From assembly GCA_030837085.1 (NCBI GenBank), contig JAUPLE010000623.1, positions 1 to 37,513 on the forward strand: DNA of 37,513 nucleotides, in the 5' to 3' direction. Shown here piece by piece: positions 9,676 to 18,946 of this stretch. Source of the stretch: Acidobacteriota bacterium (GTDB lineage: Bacteria; Acidobacteriota; Aminicenantia; UBA2199). Both the position numbers and the translations under genes were made by a program. Within the stretch, counting starts at the first letter, position 1; the number at the start of each line of letters is the position of its first letter. A model generated the notes under the pieces. It worked only from the letters and a program-made list of their open reading frames with translations, had not been told where the DNA came from and searched no databases.

Positions 9676-10923
9676 ATGACGCTGATATTATCACCACAAC
9701 CTACGGATCGATACCAGGAATCAGAACATTTACTGCGCCGCGCAGAAACCTGTGACGCCTGGGCAGCTACACGCAGAAAACAATATAACTCTATAGAAGG
9801 GGCGTTTCCAATTTATGCAAGCCGCGCACAAGGCGCGTATCTTTGGGATGTAGACAACAACCGCTATATCGATTACACCATGGGGTATGGGACGGTTGTT
9901 CTCGGTCATGCCGATCCACGAGTAAACGACGCCGTAATTCAAGAACTCAAAAAAGGGACTTGCCTTTCACCACTGTGGAAACCGGCCCAGGTTGAATTAA
10001 CCGATCTATTAAAGTCGGTCATTCCAGGCGCGGAAATGGCTTTTTTAATGAAAACCGGTTCAGATACAACCAGTGGGGCGCTTCGATTGGCACGAATTTA
10101 TACAGGCCGAAGTAAAGTTGCGCGCTGGGGCTATAATGGATGGCATGATTGGTCAACTCCACGGCCACTAGGCGTACCATCATCGATCCGAGCGGAAACT
10201 CTTGATTTTCATTATAACGACCTTGCCTCGCTCAAGGCACTATTCAAGGAATACCCGGACCAAATTGCCTGCGTGTTAATGATGCCGTTTGAAGTTGAGA
10301 AGCCATATCCAGGATTCCTCCAGGAGGTCAAAGCCACTGCGCATGAGCATGGGGCGCTTTTCATCCTTGATGAGATGCGCTCCGGTTTCCGAATGGCGCT
10401 TGGCGGGGCGCAAGAATATTTTGGAATTCACGCAGATCTGGCAACGTATAGCAAGTCAATGTCAAATGGTTACCCGATATCTGCGATTGTTGGTCGAAAG
10501 GATATTCTCCATGGCGTTGGTCGAACAAAAATGACCGCCACTTTTTTTGCAAATTCGGCAGAGATGGCCGCTGCCATTACCACAATCTCTATATTAAGGG
10601 AAAACAAGGCCATCCCCCATATTTGGGCAATGGGTAAACTCTTTCAAGAGGGCATCCAGGATATCATTACCGAGTATGCCGTACCAGCCAGAATTGTAGG
10701 TTATCCGCCATTCCCCTTTATAGAATTCACGATGCCCGACGATATGGAAATTGAAAACGCGAAAACCATATTCTACTCAGAAACCGCTAAGTTAGGTGTG
10801 TTGTTTCATCCCAATCATCATTGGTATATATCCGCCGCACATACCGAGGAAGACATCGGGAATACGATCGAGGTGTGCAGGAGAGGCTTTGAACTTGTTT
10901 GCAAGACACTCAATGGGAATTGA
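9676..10923 (+). CDS. Class III aminotransferase (glutamate-1-semialdehyde 2,1-aminomutase-like)
   Basis: LWDVDNNRYIDYTMGYGTVVLGHADP, FILDEMRSGFR, ATYSKSMSNGYPISAIVG (PLP lysine). Confidence 0.9.
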   Translation: MTLILSPQPTDRYQESEHLLRRAETCDAWAATRRKQYNSIEGAFPIYASRAQGAYLWDVDNNRYIDYTMGYGTVVLGHADPRVNDAVIQELKKGTCLSPLWKPAQVELTDLLKSVIPGAEMAFLMKTGSDTTSGALRLARIYTGRSKVARWGYNGWHDWSTPRPLGVPSSIRAETLDFHYNDLASLKALFKEYPDQIACVLMMPFEVEKPYPGFLQEVKATAHEHGALFILDEMRSGFRMALGGAQEYFGIHADLATYSKSMSNGYPISAIVGRKDILHGVGRTKMTATFFANSAEMAAAITTISILRENKAIPHIWAMGKLFQEGIQDIITEYAVPARIVGYPPFPFIEFTMPDDMEIENAKTIFYSETAKLGVLFHPNHHWYISAAHTEEDIGNTIEVCRRGFELVCKTLNGN

Positions 10924-10925
10924 TT

Positions 10926-11699
10926 ATGAAAAAAGAACTTTCGCTGGCGAAACAAATATATAAATCCAGGAAGCCTTTTATCTTTTTTCATACCCACGAG
11001 GTAACCAAAGAAGTCCTATTGGCAGCAATTAATGAAAACAAGAGCATGGATATTGACATATGCGTTGATGATACAGGGATGCCTTACTTAGGCCATTCAA
11101 GAGAATATTATGAAAAACTGTCTGAGCCGTGGGATCAATCCATTCCTCTGTGGGAAGCAGTGGAATTACTGGCCAATGCGAACATCCCGGTTATGGTAGA
11201 TTGCAAACATTATGGAGCATGGCGTTACGTCGAGGATGTGGTTACCAGGCTTGGTGCGGCAAACTGCCTGGTACACGCATTTATTTTTGAATTCGATTTC
11301 CATTACATACGGCATGATGACTATTATGTGAGGTGTGAATGGTTGCCAGTTGAACAACTTAAATATTTGAAAAGCAAATTTCCTGCAATTACGACAACTG
11401 CAAGTGCGAGAGGTCTGCCTCCGGATATACTAATCTCTGATCAATATCAAAAATTGCTCAAGGACATAAAGAAAATTCTTATCAGCAACCAGGTCGATAC
11501 CGTTTGTCTTAACGTCCCAGACAATACATTTTCAAATAGAGCTCTTCAATTTTTCCTGGCTGATAACATCCTCCCTCATGTTATGATAGACAAGATAGAT
11601 ACCAGCGGCTTGACGGAATTGTATATCGGGGAAACCGATTTATTAGAATCAGCGTCAAAATACACAAATAATAAAACCCAAATCGAGGCCAATCAATGA
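10926..11699 (+). CDS. Glycerophosphodiester phosphodiesterase-like (PLC-like TIM barrel)
   Basis: FFHTHEVTKEVLLAAINENKSMDIDICVDDTGMPYLGHS; GDPD-like layout; start at 10926. Confidence 0.5.
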   Translation: MKKELSLAKQIYKSRKPFIFFHTHEVTKEVLLAAINENKSMDIDICVDDTGMPYLGHSREYYEKLSEPWDQSIPLWEAVELLANANIPVMVDCKHYGAWRYVEDVVTRLGAANCLVHAFIFEFDFHYIRHDDYYVRCEWLPVEQLKYLKSKFPAITTTASARGLPPDILISDQYQKLLKDIKKILISNQVDTVCLNVPDNTFSNRALQFFLADNILPHVMIDKIDTSGLTELYIGETDLLESASKYTNNKTQIEANQ

Positions 11700-12571
11700 C
11701 ACCTTTAAAAGTTGTCAGGAATTTGATCACTCTCTTCTGGCCAGAGCGTCGGAAAATGAGAGAACGTTTAGCTGATTTCCCTGTGAGTAAAGAGCTTTTT
11801 TATAAATTTGGCAATTTACGCTGCCACTATGGCTACTCTCAAGTGCGTGATGTGCATCTGTACGATCCTGAATTTCCCTGGGCTATCACCTGTACACCAT
11901 CGGAAGCGGAACTGCTCTATACCCTGGTGTCTAAGTTTCATCCCCGGCGCCCCCTGGAGATTGGTTCTTATATGGGTTGGAGCACTGCCCACATTGTTTT
12001 AGCTTTGAACAATACGAAGCTACAGTGTATTGAGCCCTTTTTCGAGACGGACGCATTTTTTAAGCACAGAACCAGTGAACGTGCTTTGGAACGTTTTCGT
12101 CAAAACATGAGCATGTGTGGATGTTGGGACCGCATTGATTTGATTTCCTTACCTTCTCCTGGCTGTCTTAAGGAGCAATGCCCGGAGGGTGGCTGGGATT
12201 TTCTTTTCTTAGACGGATGGCATAATCACGGCCAGCCCCTCAAAGACATAGAAGGCGTGCTTCCATATTTGAGACCACAGGCCGTTGTTGTATTGCACGA
12301 TCCGTGGGTGCCGGATGTCCGTGACGCTATGCTGCGTTTGATGTACTACGGGTTTTCAGTCTACTCATTGGATACAGCCAACTTCCTGACAGTATGTTTC
12401 CGGGGAGAACCTTTTGCGGGATGGGACGAATTTTGCGGCGTGGCTTCTGAAATGCGCCATCGACTGGAGCAAGCCAGGGTTATGCGGCGCTACCTGGGGC
12501 TTTGTGAAATGAGCATTCATACGGTGTGTGACGCCTTTAAAATTCCTTGCCGTTATCATAGCGACTCATGA
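11696..12571 (+). CDS. Class I SAM-dependent methyltransferase (Methyltransf_24-like)
   Basis: PLEIGSYMGWSTAHIVLAL, DFLFLDGWHNHGQPLKDIEGVLPYLRPQAVVVLHDPW. Confidence 0.8.
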   Translation: MTPLKVVRNLITLFWPERRKMRERLADFPVSKELFYKFGNLRCHYGYSQVRDVHLYDPEFPWAITCTPSEAELLYTLVSKFHPRRPLEIGSYMGWSTAHIVLALNNTKLQCIEPFFETDAFFKHRTSERALERFRQNMSMCGCWDRIDLISLPSPGCLKEQCPEGGWDFLFLDGWHNHGQPLKDIEGVLPYLRPQAVVVLHDPWVPDVRDAMLRLMYYGFSVYSLDTANFLTVCFRGEPFAGWDEFCGVASEMRHRLEQARVMRRYLGLCEMSIHTVCDAFKIPCRYHSDS

Positions 12572-14091
12572 AAATCAAGGATGTTTCTTATGTGATTGTT
12601 CAAGCGGGTGGTAGGGGTGAACGACTCGAGCACTATACTTTCAATAAACCCAAATGCCTGCTTTCCGTCAACGGGGAGCCGATGTTATACCGGCTTTTTA
12701 GTCACTTCCCTAATGCACATTTCATTATCATCGGCGACTATCACTACCATGTATTGGAGAAATATCTCAAAGTGGTTCCTCCTGGAGTGGACGCCGAACT
12801 CCTACGTTCTCAGGACAAGGGGACCCTGGCTGGGATCAAAGAAGCGATCAGCCGCATAGAAGATCCACTGGCACCTCTCACTATTGTGTGGAGCGATTTG
12901 CTTTTCGAGGTATTTCCCGACGGCGAAGTGAACGACAATCCTGTCATTGGATTGAGCCGGAGCTTCTTATGTCGCTGGAGTTTGGATCTCAGGGGGAAAT
13001 TGGTTAACTTACCCTCAGATAAGCGAGGCATTGCAGGTTTTTTCTGTTTCCCCAACAAACAATTCTTAACTGGGTTGCCGGACAGCGGTGAATTTGTAAA
13101 ATACCTTTCCGGGTTGGATTATTGCTTTATACCCTTATATTTGGATGGTGTGTATGAACTGGGCTCCCTGGAAGCGGTGTATGACTTCCGTGAAAACCAC
13201 CCGGTGACAAGATTTTTCAACAGTATCGAAATAAAAGAACATGTAGTGGTCAAGCGTGCGCGCGATGCTGCGTTTGCTCATTTGATTGATAAAGAAACCA
13301 ATTGGTATGAGAAGGTGTCACAGGTAGGATTTAAGCGTGTGCCGCGTCTGATTTCACGGCATCCCCTTACCATTGAACGAATTAAAGGCTGTCATGCTTT
13401 TGATATCGAGGCGCCCGAAGCCAAGAAGCGGACAATATTGAGCAATATGCTGGATTGTTTCACTGACTTGCATTGTATTGAGTCAATACCGCCCGATTAT
13501 GAAGCGGTACGCGACGTATATTATCAAAAAACAATAGACCGCGTGGCCAGTGTCCAGGAACTCATTCCAAATGTGAAAGAAGAAACTTTGCACGTCAATA
13601 ATGTGCATTGTCGCAATCCTTTTCATCCAAAGCATAGGGAATGGTTCAGTAAGAAAATCCAGGCCCTGGAAGTCGAGGATTTCTCTATAATTCACGGTGA
13701 CCTGACCTTTTCGAACATACTGATCGATAAACATGATCAGCCCTGGCTGATTGACCCGCGCGGGCATTTTGCAAAAGTTCTTTTTTACGGGGATCGGAAT
13801 TATGACTGGGCCAAGCTTTATTACTCTGCAATGGGCAATTACGACCAGTTTAATCGAAAACGTTTTCGTTTAAAAGTAGAAGGAGCAGTGGTGAAACTCG
13901 ATATCGCCTCCAACGGATGGGAATCTCAAGCCCTACTGATACGTGAGCGATTTGATGGAGATTTCGCTGATATCGAGTTAATTCACGCCTTGATCTGGCT
14001 TTCCCTGAGTGGTTATGTCAAGGATGATTATGATTCAATATTAGCGTCCTTTTATAATGGTTTGTATTGGCTGGAGCAGACCGAATCATGA
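12568..14091 (+). CDS. Bifunctional sugar/choline-phosphate nucleotidyltransferase - aminoglycoside/choline kinase-like phosphotransferase fusion
   Basis: N-terminal VQAGGRGERLEHYTFNKPKCLLSVNGEPML (NTP transferase); C-terminal IIHGDLTFSNILIDKHDQPWLIDPRG (APH). Confidence 0.8.
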   Translation: MKIKDVSYVIVQAGGRGERLEHYTFNKPKCLLSVNGEPMLYRLFSHFPNAHFIIIGDYHYHVLEKYLKVVPPGVDAELLRSQDKGTLAGIKEAISRIEDPLAPLTIVWSDLLFEVFPDGEVNDNPVIGLSRSFLCRWSLDLRGKLVNLPSDKRGIAGFFCFPNKQFLTGLPDSGEFVKYLSGLDYCFIPLYLDGVYELGSLEAVYDFRENHPVTRFFNSIEIKEHVVVKRARDAAFAHLIDKETNWYEKVSQVGFKRVPRLISRHPLTIERIKGCHAFDIEAPEAKKRTILSNMLDCFTDLHCIESIPPDYEAVRDVYYQKTIDRVASVQELIPNVKEETLHVNNVHCRNPFHPKHREWFSKKIQALEVEDFSIIHGDLTFSNILIDKHDQPWLIDPRGHFAKVLFYGDRNYDWAKLYYSAMGNYDQFNRKRFRLKVEGAVVKLDIASNGWESQALLIRERFDGDFADIELIHALIWLSLSGYVKDDYDSILASFYNGLYWLEQTES

Positions 14092-14168
14092 AAGAACAAC
14101 AATTGAAGGCTGCGTACCATCGTGATCATGGAGTATGGAGTATGGAGTATGGAGTGAATAAGTTATGA
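14088..14168 (+). CDS. Candidate 26-aa small ORF MKEQQLKAAYHRDHGVWSMEYGVNKL, overlapping both neighbours
   Basis: ATG at 14088 overlaps the TGA of the upstream gene; its TGA (14166-14168) overlaps the ATG (14165) of the ligase gene; contains a heptamer tandem repeat. Confidence 0.3.
   Translation: MKEQQLKAAYHRDHGVWSMEYGVNKL
14128..14155 (+). repeat. 4x tandem heptamer ATGGAGT
   Basis: atggagtatggagtatggagtatggagt read directly, immediately upstream of the ligase start codon. Confidence 0.95.
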
Positions 14169-15652
14169 AGCGAGAATTCGAGCGGATAGATGGTTTTCTT
14201 CGGCAATGGTCCGAACATTCCGGGCCCTACCTTATCCATGCTAATCGTGTTATTACCTATCAACAGGCCTTTCGTTGTGTTGAAAAAGCCGAAGCTCTTC
14301 TTCGTTCGCTGGATATTACCAGGCAAAATGTGGGACTGTTTGCGGATAATTCCATAGAGTACGTACTCGGATACTTTGTTAATATGTTTTCCCGGAACAC
14401 AAATATCCCGATTAATGTTAAGTTGACCGATTATGAAATCAAAGCTGAGTTGAAATATTGTGATTGTAATTGGGTTCTATGTAAGGAAGAGTTTATTGCT
14501 CGCATAAAAACAATACGATCTGAGATGCCTTTGGGGATCATATCAATAAATCCTGCGGGTGAATTTACCGTGATCCATCATTCTGAAACCTCGGCGAGAC
14601 GTGAGAATAATGATGATATCGCTGTGATGCTGCACACATCAGGCACAATGGGTAATCCCAAAAAAGTAATGTTGACCCATGGCAACCTGGCAGCGAACAC
14701 TCAATCAAACATTGACTCCCTGGAACTCCATGGCAAGGATGTTGTTCTTGTTGCTTTGCCACTTTTTTTTGGATATTGCCATACAGCCCAGTTCCTGACT
14801 CATACACGGCTTGGCGGCAGCATTGTAATTTTCGATGAGCCCATTTTTACTGCAAAACGATTTTGCTCGCTTGTACAGGATTATCATGTGACCTGCTTTA
14901 CGGCAGTACCGACAATGCTTGCCCTCATAGAAAAGTATAAATATTTAAGTAATTATAAGCTGGAACACTTACGATATATCTGTTTTGGCGGAGGAAATGT
15001 TTCCTTGACAATGCTGGGGAGTCTTATTAATAAACTGCCCAATGCTGGAATTGTCCAGACCTATGGGCAAACCGAATGCTCGCCGCGAGTAACAGCCTTA
15101 CTTCCTGGGGACAGCATCCGCAAGCTTGGCTCTGTAGGTAAAGCAATCCCCGGGGTTGAGATCCAGGTTGTAAATGATGCAGATGAACCTGTCGGTGCCG
15201 GGAAGATCGGGGAAATAAGGGTGAGGGGAAAAAATACGACAATCGGTTATTATAAAAACCCGGGAGAAACGGCTAAGATCAAGAAAGGAGAATGGCATTA
15301 TACTGGGGATTTGGCTAAAGAAGATGATGAAGGGTATGTATACTTAGTAGGGAGAAAGAAGAATGTCATTATTTCAGGGGGGATGAACATCTACCCGGAA
15401 GAGATTGAAAGTGTTATTGCGTCTTTTGAGGGTATTGATGACGTTTTAGTAAAACCAGAAACAGATGACCTATTGGGTGAAATAGTTGCAGCAGAAATCG
15501 TTCTGAAATCCCCGGCGGAATTTTCGCAACTGGAGTTGGAAACATTTATGAAAACAAGGCTGGCTCCATACAAAATCCCCAAGAGATATTATATAAGAAA
15601 AGCTCTACCAAAAACTTCCACGGGGAAAAAACAAAGATGTAATGTCAATTGA
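14165..15652 (+). CDS. AMP-dependent acyl-CoA/acyl-ACP synthetase (ligase)
   Basis: VMLHTSGTMGNPKKVMLTHGNL, QTYGQTE, YTGDLAKEDDEGYVYLVGRKKNVIISGGMNIYPEEIE, LPKTSTGKKQR. Confidence 0.93.
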   Translation: MKREFERIDGFLRQWSEHSGPYLIHANRVITYQQAFRCVEKAEALLRSLDITRQNVGLFADNSIEYVLGYFVNMFSRNTNIPINVKLTDYEIKAELKYCDCNWVLCKEEFIARIKTIRSEMPLGIISINPAGEFTVIHHSETSARRENNDDIAVMLHTSGTMGNPKKVMLTHGNLAANTQSNIDSLELHGKDVVLVALPLFFGYCHTAQFLTHTRLGGSIVIFDEPIFTAKRFCSLVQDYHVTCFTAVPTMLALIEKYKYLSNYKLEHLRYICFGGGNVSLTMLGSLINKLPNAGIVQTYGQTECSPRVTALLPGDSIRKLGSVGKAIPGVEIQVVNDADEPVGAGKIGEIRVRGKNTTIGYYKNPGETAKIKKGEWHYTGDLAKEDDEGYVYLVGRKKNVIISGGMNIYPEEIESVIASFEGIDDVLVKPETDDLLGEIVAAEIVLKSPAEFSQLELETFMKTRLAPYKIPKRYYIRKALPKTSTGKKQRCNVN

Positions 15653-15676
15653 TTTTCAAACAAAAGGAGGTGTATT

Positions 15677-15913
15677 ATGGAACAAACCATAATTGAAATT
15701 GTCAAGAATATTCTTCCTGATAAGAGTAAAGCAGTTTTGCCTACGTCCGATTTGGTCGAATCGCTTGGCTTTGATTCTGTTAATATACTTGAATTGATTA
15801 CTGCTTTGGAAGAAAAATTCGACATTTTATTCGAGGATGAGGATTTAGACCTAGCTAATTTCGGGACAATAAATGCCATACAAGTAATACTTGGGAAATA
15901 CGGGAAGAGTTAA
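15677..15913 (+). CDS. Acyl carrier protein
   Basis: LVESLGFDSVNILELITALEEKFDI with phosphopantetheine serine (DSV); aaaggaggtgtatt SD. Confidence 0.92.
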   Translation: MEQTIIEIVKNILPDKSKAVLPTSDLVESLGFDSVNILELITALEEKFDILFEDEDLDLANFGTINAIQVILGKYGKS

Positions 15914-15934
15914 AAAATTTAGTGACAATCCCGA

Positions 15935-16849
15935 ATGAGGAAAAAAATTAGCATAATTATCCCGGTATATAATCAGGTAGAACGTCTACATTTGACACTA
16001 CACTCATTTAGGTATCAAACATGCAGTATGGATGCCTTTGAAGTTGTAGTAGTCGATGATGGGTCCAATGATGACACTTCGTCTGTCGTCAACTCGCTAT
16101 CGCTGCCATATCATCTTGAATATATATATCAAACCAATCACGGGCGGGCGGCTGCAAGGAATCATGGCGTAAAAAAAGCGACAGGCAATATCTTGATATT
16201 CAATGATGCAGATCGAGCCGTATCCCCCAATTTTGTGAGCGCACACCTTGGGAGACATGAATGCCATCCGGATATAGTCGCAGTGGGAGCGATCTACGAA
16301 TTCTACTTTGGCGATCTTTCATTGCGTCATACGGAACTGCTTGAGGATATTTCTCATGGATATACAAAATTTGGCCGATTAGCGAGAGAGTTTGCGTATG
16401 CTAAAGCAGTGCAAAATATGTTCGATTCCAGTGGGAGAACACAATATCATATTCCCTGGATATCCCTGTTCAGTGGAAATATGTCCTTAAAACGAGAGAC
16501 TTTCACACAAGTGGGCGGATTTGATGAGGGATTCGTTGATTGGGGTTTTGAACATTTCGAGTTTGGCCTTCGTCTTTATAAAGCTGGTATTAAGTACATT
16601 TTTGAGCCGCTCGCTCGGAATTACCATTTCGCTCACCAACGTGAGCAGAACTTCTATCGAAACAAAATTCAAAATAGTTTTGAATATTTTAAGAAAAAAT
16701 ACCCTGGAGAGCCAATCGAACTTCTCGTGGAATTTCTTAGCGGTAGATTGTCATTACTGGAATATGAGGCGCGCATAAGTGGTATACCCGTGGAAAAAGA
16801 TGGGGGGGCTGGAGTTATCCTCCCAAAATTAGTTAGAATATCATTATAA
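15935..16849 (+). CDS. Glycosyltransferase family 2
   Basis: ISIIIPVYNQVERLHLTLHSFRYQ...VVVDDGSNDDT...GRAAARNHGVKKATG...FNDADRAV...NMSLKRETFTQVGGFDEGF. Confidence 0.9.
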   Translation: MRKKISIIIPVYNQVERLHLTLHSFRYQTCSMDAFEVVVVDDGSNDDTSSVVNSLSLPYHLEYIYQTNHGRAAARNHGVKKATGNILIFNDADRAVSPNFVSAHLGRHECHPDIVAVGAIYEFYFGDLSLRHTELLEDISHGYTKFGRLAREFAYAKAVQNMFDSSGRTQYHIPWISLFSGNMSLKRETFTQVGGFDEGFVDWGFEHFEFGLRLYKAGIKYIFEPLARNYHFAHQREQNFYRNKIQNSFEYFKKKYPGEPIELLVEFLSGRLSLLEYEARISGIPVEKDGGAGVILPKLVRISL

Positions 16850-16867
16850 CCTGGAACAGAGGGAATC

Positions 16868-17248
16868 ATGAAAGAACAACGGTTAGCGGTAAGCACATTA
16901 CCGAAGACGTGGATTATTGATGTGGATGGCGTTATGCTGAAACATAACGGCTACCTGGATGGCGCTGATCAATTGCTGCCTGGCGCCCTTGAGTTTTGGA
17001 AAAAAATTGGGCCGCAGGATATTGTAATTATCACCTCCGCGCGAAATGAGAACTTAAGGGAAGCGACGCTACAGTTCTTGGCGGAACATGGGTTGAGGAT
17101 TGACTATGCGCTCTTTGGATTGCCGGTGGGCGAACGTATCCTGATCAACGACAGCAAACCTTCCGGGTTACCCATGGGGCATGTGGTTAACCTGGAGAGG
17201 GACAAGGGATTGGCTGGAATTATAGTGAGACAAGACCCGGGCTTATGA
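16868..17248 (+). CDS. HAD-like phosphatase/hydrolase
   Basis: TWIIDVDGVMLKHNGYLDGADQLLPGALEF (DxDG), IITSAR, ILINDSKPSGL. Confidence 0.65.
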   Translation: MKEQRLAVSTLPKTWIIDVDGVMLKHNGYLDGADQLLPGALEFWKKIGPQDIVIITSARNENLREATLQFLAEHGLRIDYALFGLPVGERILINDSKPSGLPMGHVVNLERDKGLAGIIVRQDPGL

Positions 17249-17287
17249 CTGTTTTGATACGACACCTGGTCCTGTAAGGAGAAGAAT

Positions 17288-18919
17288 ATGAATACAGTTG
17301 CACTTGTTGCATTTGGTAAGCATGAGACGGGTAACTTACAAGTAGGTTGGTTGGGCTTGGGGTATATCACCTCAGCATTGAAAAAGCTAAATAATGTCAG
17401 GGTCAATGTGGCTTATTATGACGCAAGTGAAATTGACAAGGCGACCGCGGATATCGTGGAGATGGCGCCTATGATCGTTGGCCTACCTATTTATCAAAAC
17501 AATTTTGAAGTAGCGACAGAGTTCATAAAGAAGGTGAAAAGCTGTCTACCCCAATTACATATAACAGTAGGTGGAGTGGAAGCCACTACATCTCCTATGG
17601 AGATACTTGAAAATATTCGTGAGATAGATAGCCTGGTCATTGGTGAAGGAGAATATACAGTTTGCGAATTGGTAAAACGGGAGATCAATGGTGAATCATT
17701 GAAGGATTGCAAAGGATTATTTTATCGTGAGAATGGCTTGATTAGGAAAAACGAAAATAGAGCTTTGGAGGAAGACCTGGATAAATTTGAATTTCCAGAA
17801 CGCCACTTGAGTGCTAATAAATCATCAGACTTGTTCAGAACATTTCTTTTGGCAACAACACGCGGCTGTCGTGGTAATTGTACGTTTTGCTGTGGTTCAC
17901 CGCATAAGTATCAACCGGGACCTCAGGTTCGCTTCAGGTCAATTAATAATGTACTAGATGAGATGGAATATTTGATTAATGAATACAAGGCGAATTATAT
18001 CCTATTTTGCGACAGTTCATTTGAGGATGGGCATGATATTAGCGGCGAACGCTATAATCAACTTTACAAAGGCATCGTCAGTAGAAAGATGAATGTTCGT
18101 TTCTTACTACAAAGTCGTGCGGAAACCATCGATGATAATTCTATTAAAGCCCTTAGTAACCTCCTTTGTGTAGGGCTGGATACGGTTTTCGTCGGGATTG
18201 ATGCCGGGAATAAAGAAGATTTGAACCTGTACGGGAAACGAGCAACGATAAATGATAACACACGGGCAATCCAACTTTTAAATAAGCATGAAATACCATT
18301 CACAATAGGATTAATTATGTTCAACCCATATACGACTTTTGAACGATTATATCAGAATATTAAATTTCTTAAGGAGACCAAAGCTCCAGTTCAATATGAT
18401 GTAGTAAGTAATCGTTTGTGGTTGCACAGTGGTTTACCTATAGCCAAGAAAATCAGGCGAGATGGGCTGCTCATAAAGCAAAAAGACACTCTTTTTATTT
18501 CAATGTCAGAGGGCTGGGAATATCATTTCAAGGATAAACGTATTGAGTGGGCCTGGCAAGCGATAAACCTAATTGACGGGATACCCGATACTCAAAAAAA
18601 CATGAATGAGACAATATCTTTTTCCAATTATTTATCTTTTTACAAAAATCCCTTTCGAAATCATGAGAAAGTTAGCGCATTCCGAGGAGAACTACAAAAA
18701 TATCTGAAGGAGAGCGCGGAATGGATACTGGCTTATATTACCAAAGTGTTGGAATATGCGGAAAAGGGTGAAAACAATCTGCTCCTGGTATTGAAACCTG
18801 ATTATGAAAATCTTATAAAGAGATTGAAACTAGCCTGGGATATTGTAAAAACCAGGAAAATAGCGGCAACATTGCTATTGAGAAAAGAAAGCCGTCCATT
18901 AAAGAACTATACTTATTAG
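17288..18919 (+). CDS. Cobalamin-binding-domain radical SAM protein (paralog A)
   Basis: N-terminal B12-like fold; CRGNCTFC (CxxxCxxC) cluster motif; TVFVGIDAGNKEDL. Confidence 0.85.
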   Translation: MNTVALVAFGKHETGNLQVGWLGLGYITSALKKLNNVRVNVAYYDASEIDKATADIVEMAPMIVGLPIYQNNFEVATEFIKKVKSCLPQLHITVGGVEATTSPMEILENIREIDSLVIGEGEYTVCELVKREINGESLKDCKGLFYRENGLIRKNENRALEEDLDKFEFPERHLSANKSSDLFRTFLLATTRGCRGNCTFCCGSPHKYQPGPQVRFRSINNVLDEMEYLINEYKANYILFCDSSFEDGHDISGERYNQLYKGIVSRKMNVRFLLQSRAETIDDNSIKALSNLLCVGLDTVFVGIDAGNKEDLNLYGKRATINDNTRAIQLLNKHEIPFTIGLIMFNPYTTFERLYQNIKFLKETKAPVQYDVVSNRLWLHSGLPIAKKIRRDGLLIKQKDTLFISMSEGWEYHFKDKRIEWAWQAINLIDGIPDTQKNMNETISFSNYLSFYKNPFRNHEKVSAFRGELQKYLKESAEWILAYITKVLEYAEKGENNLLLVLKPDYENLIKRLKLAWDIVKTRKIAATLLLRKESRPLKNYTY

Positions 18920-18946
18920 CAATATGAAAAAGATAAAGAGGGAAAA

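Noticed and set aside
15589-15879. 96-aa minus-strand Ser/Lys-rich ORF
   Set aside because: Antisense to the ACP and the ligase end; composition is what a reverse-strand reading of a coding region gives.
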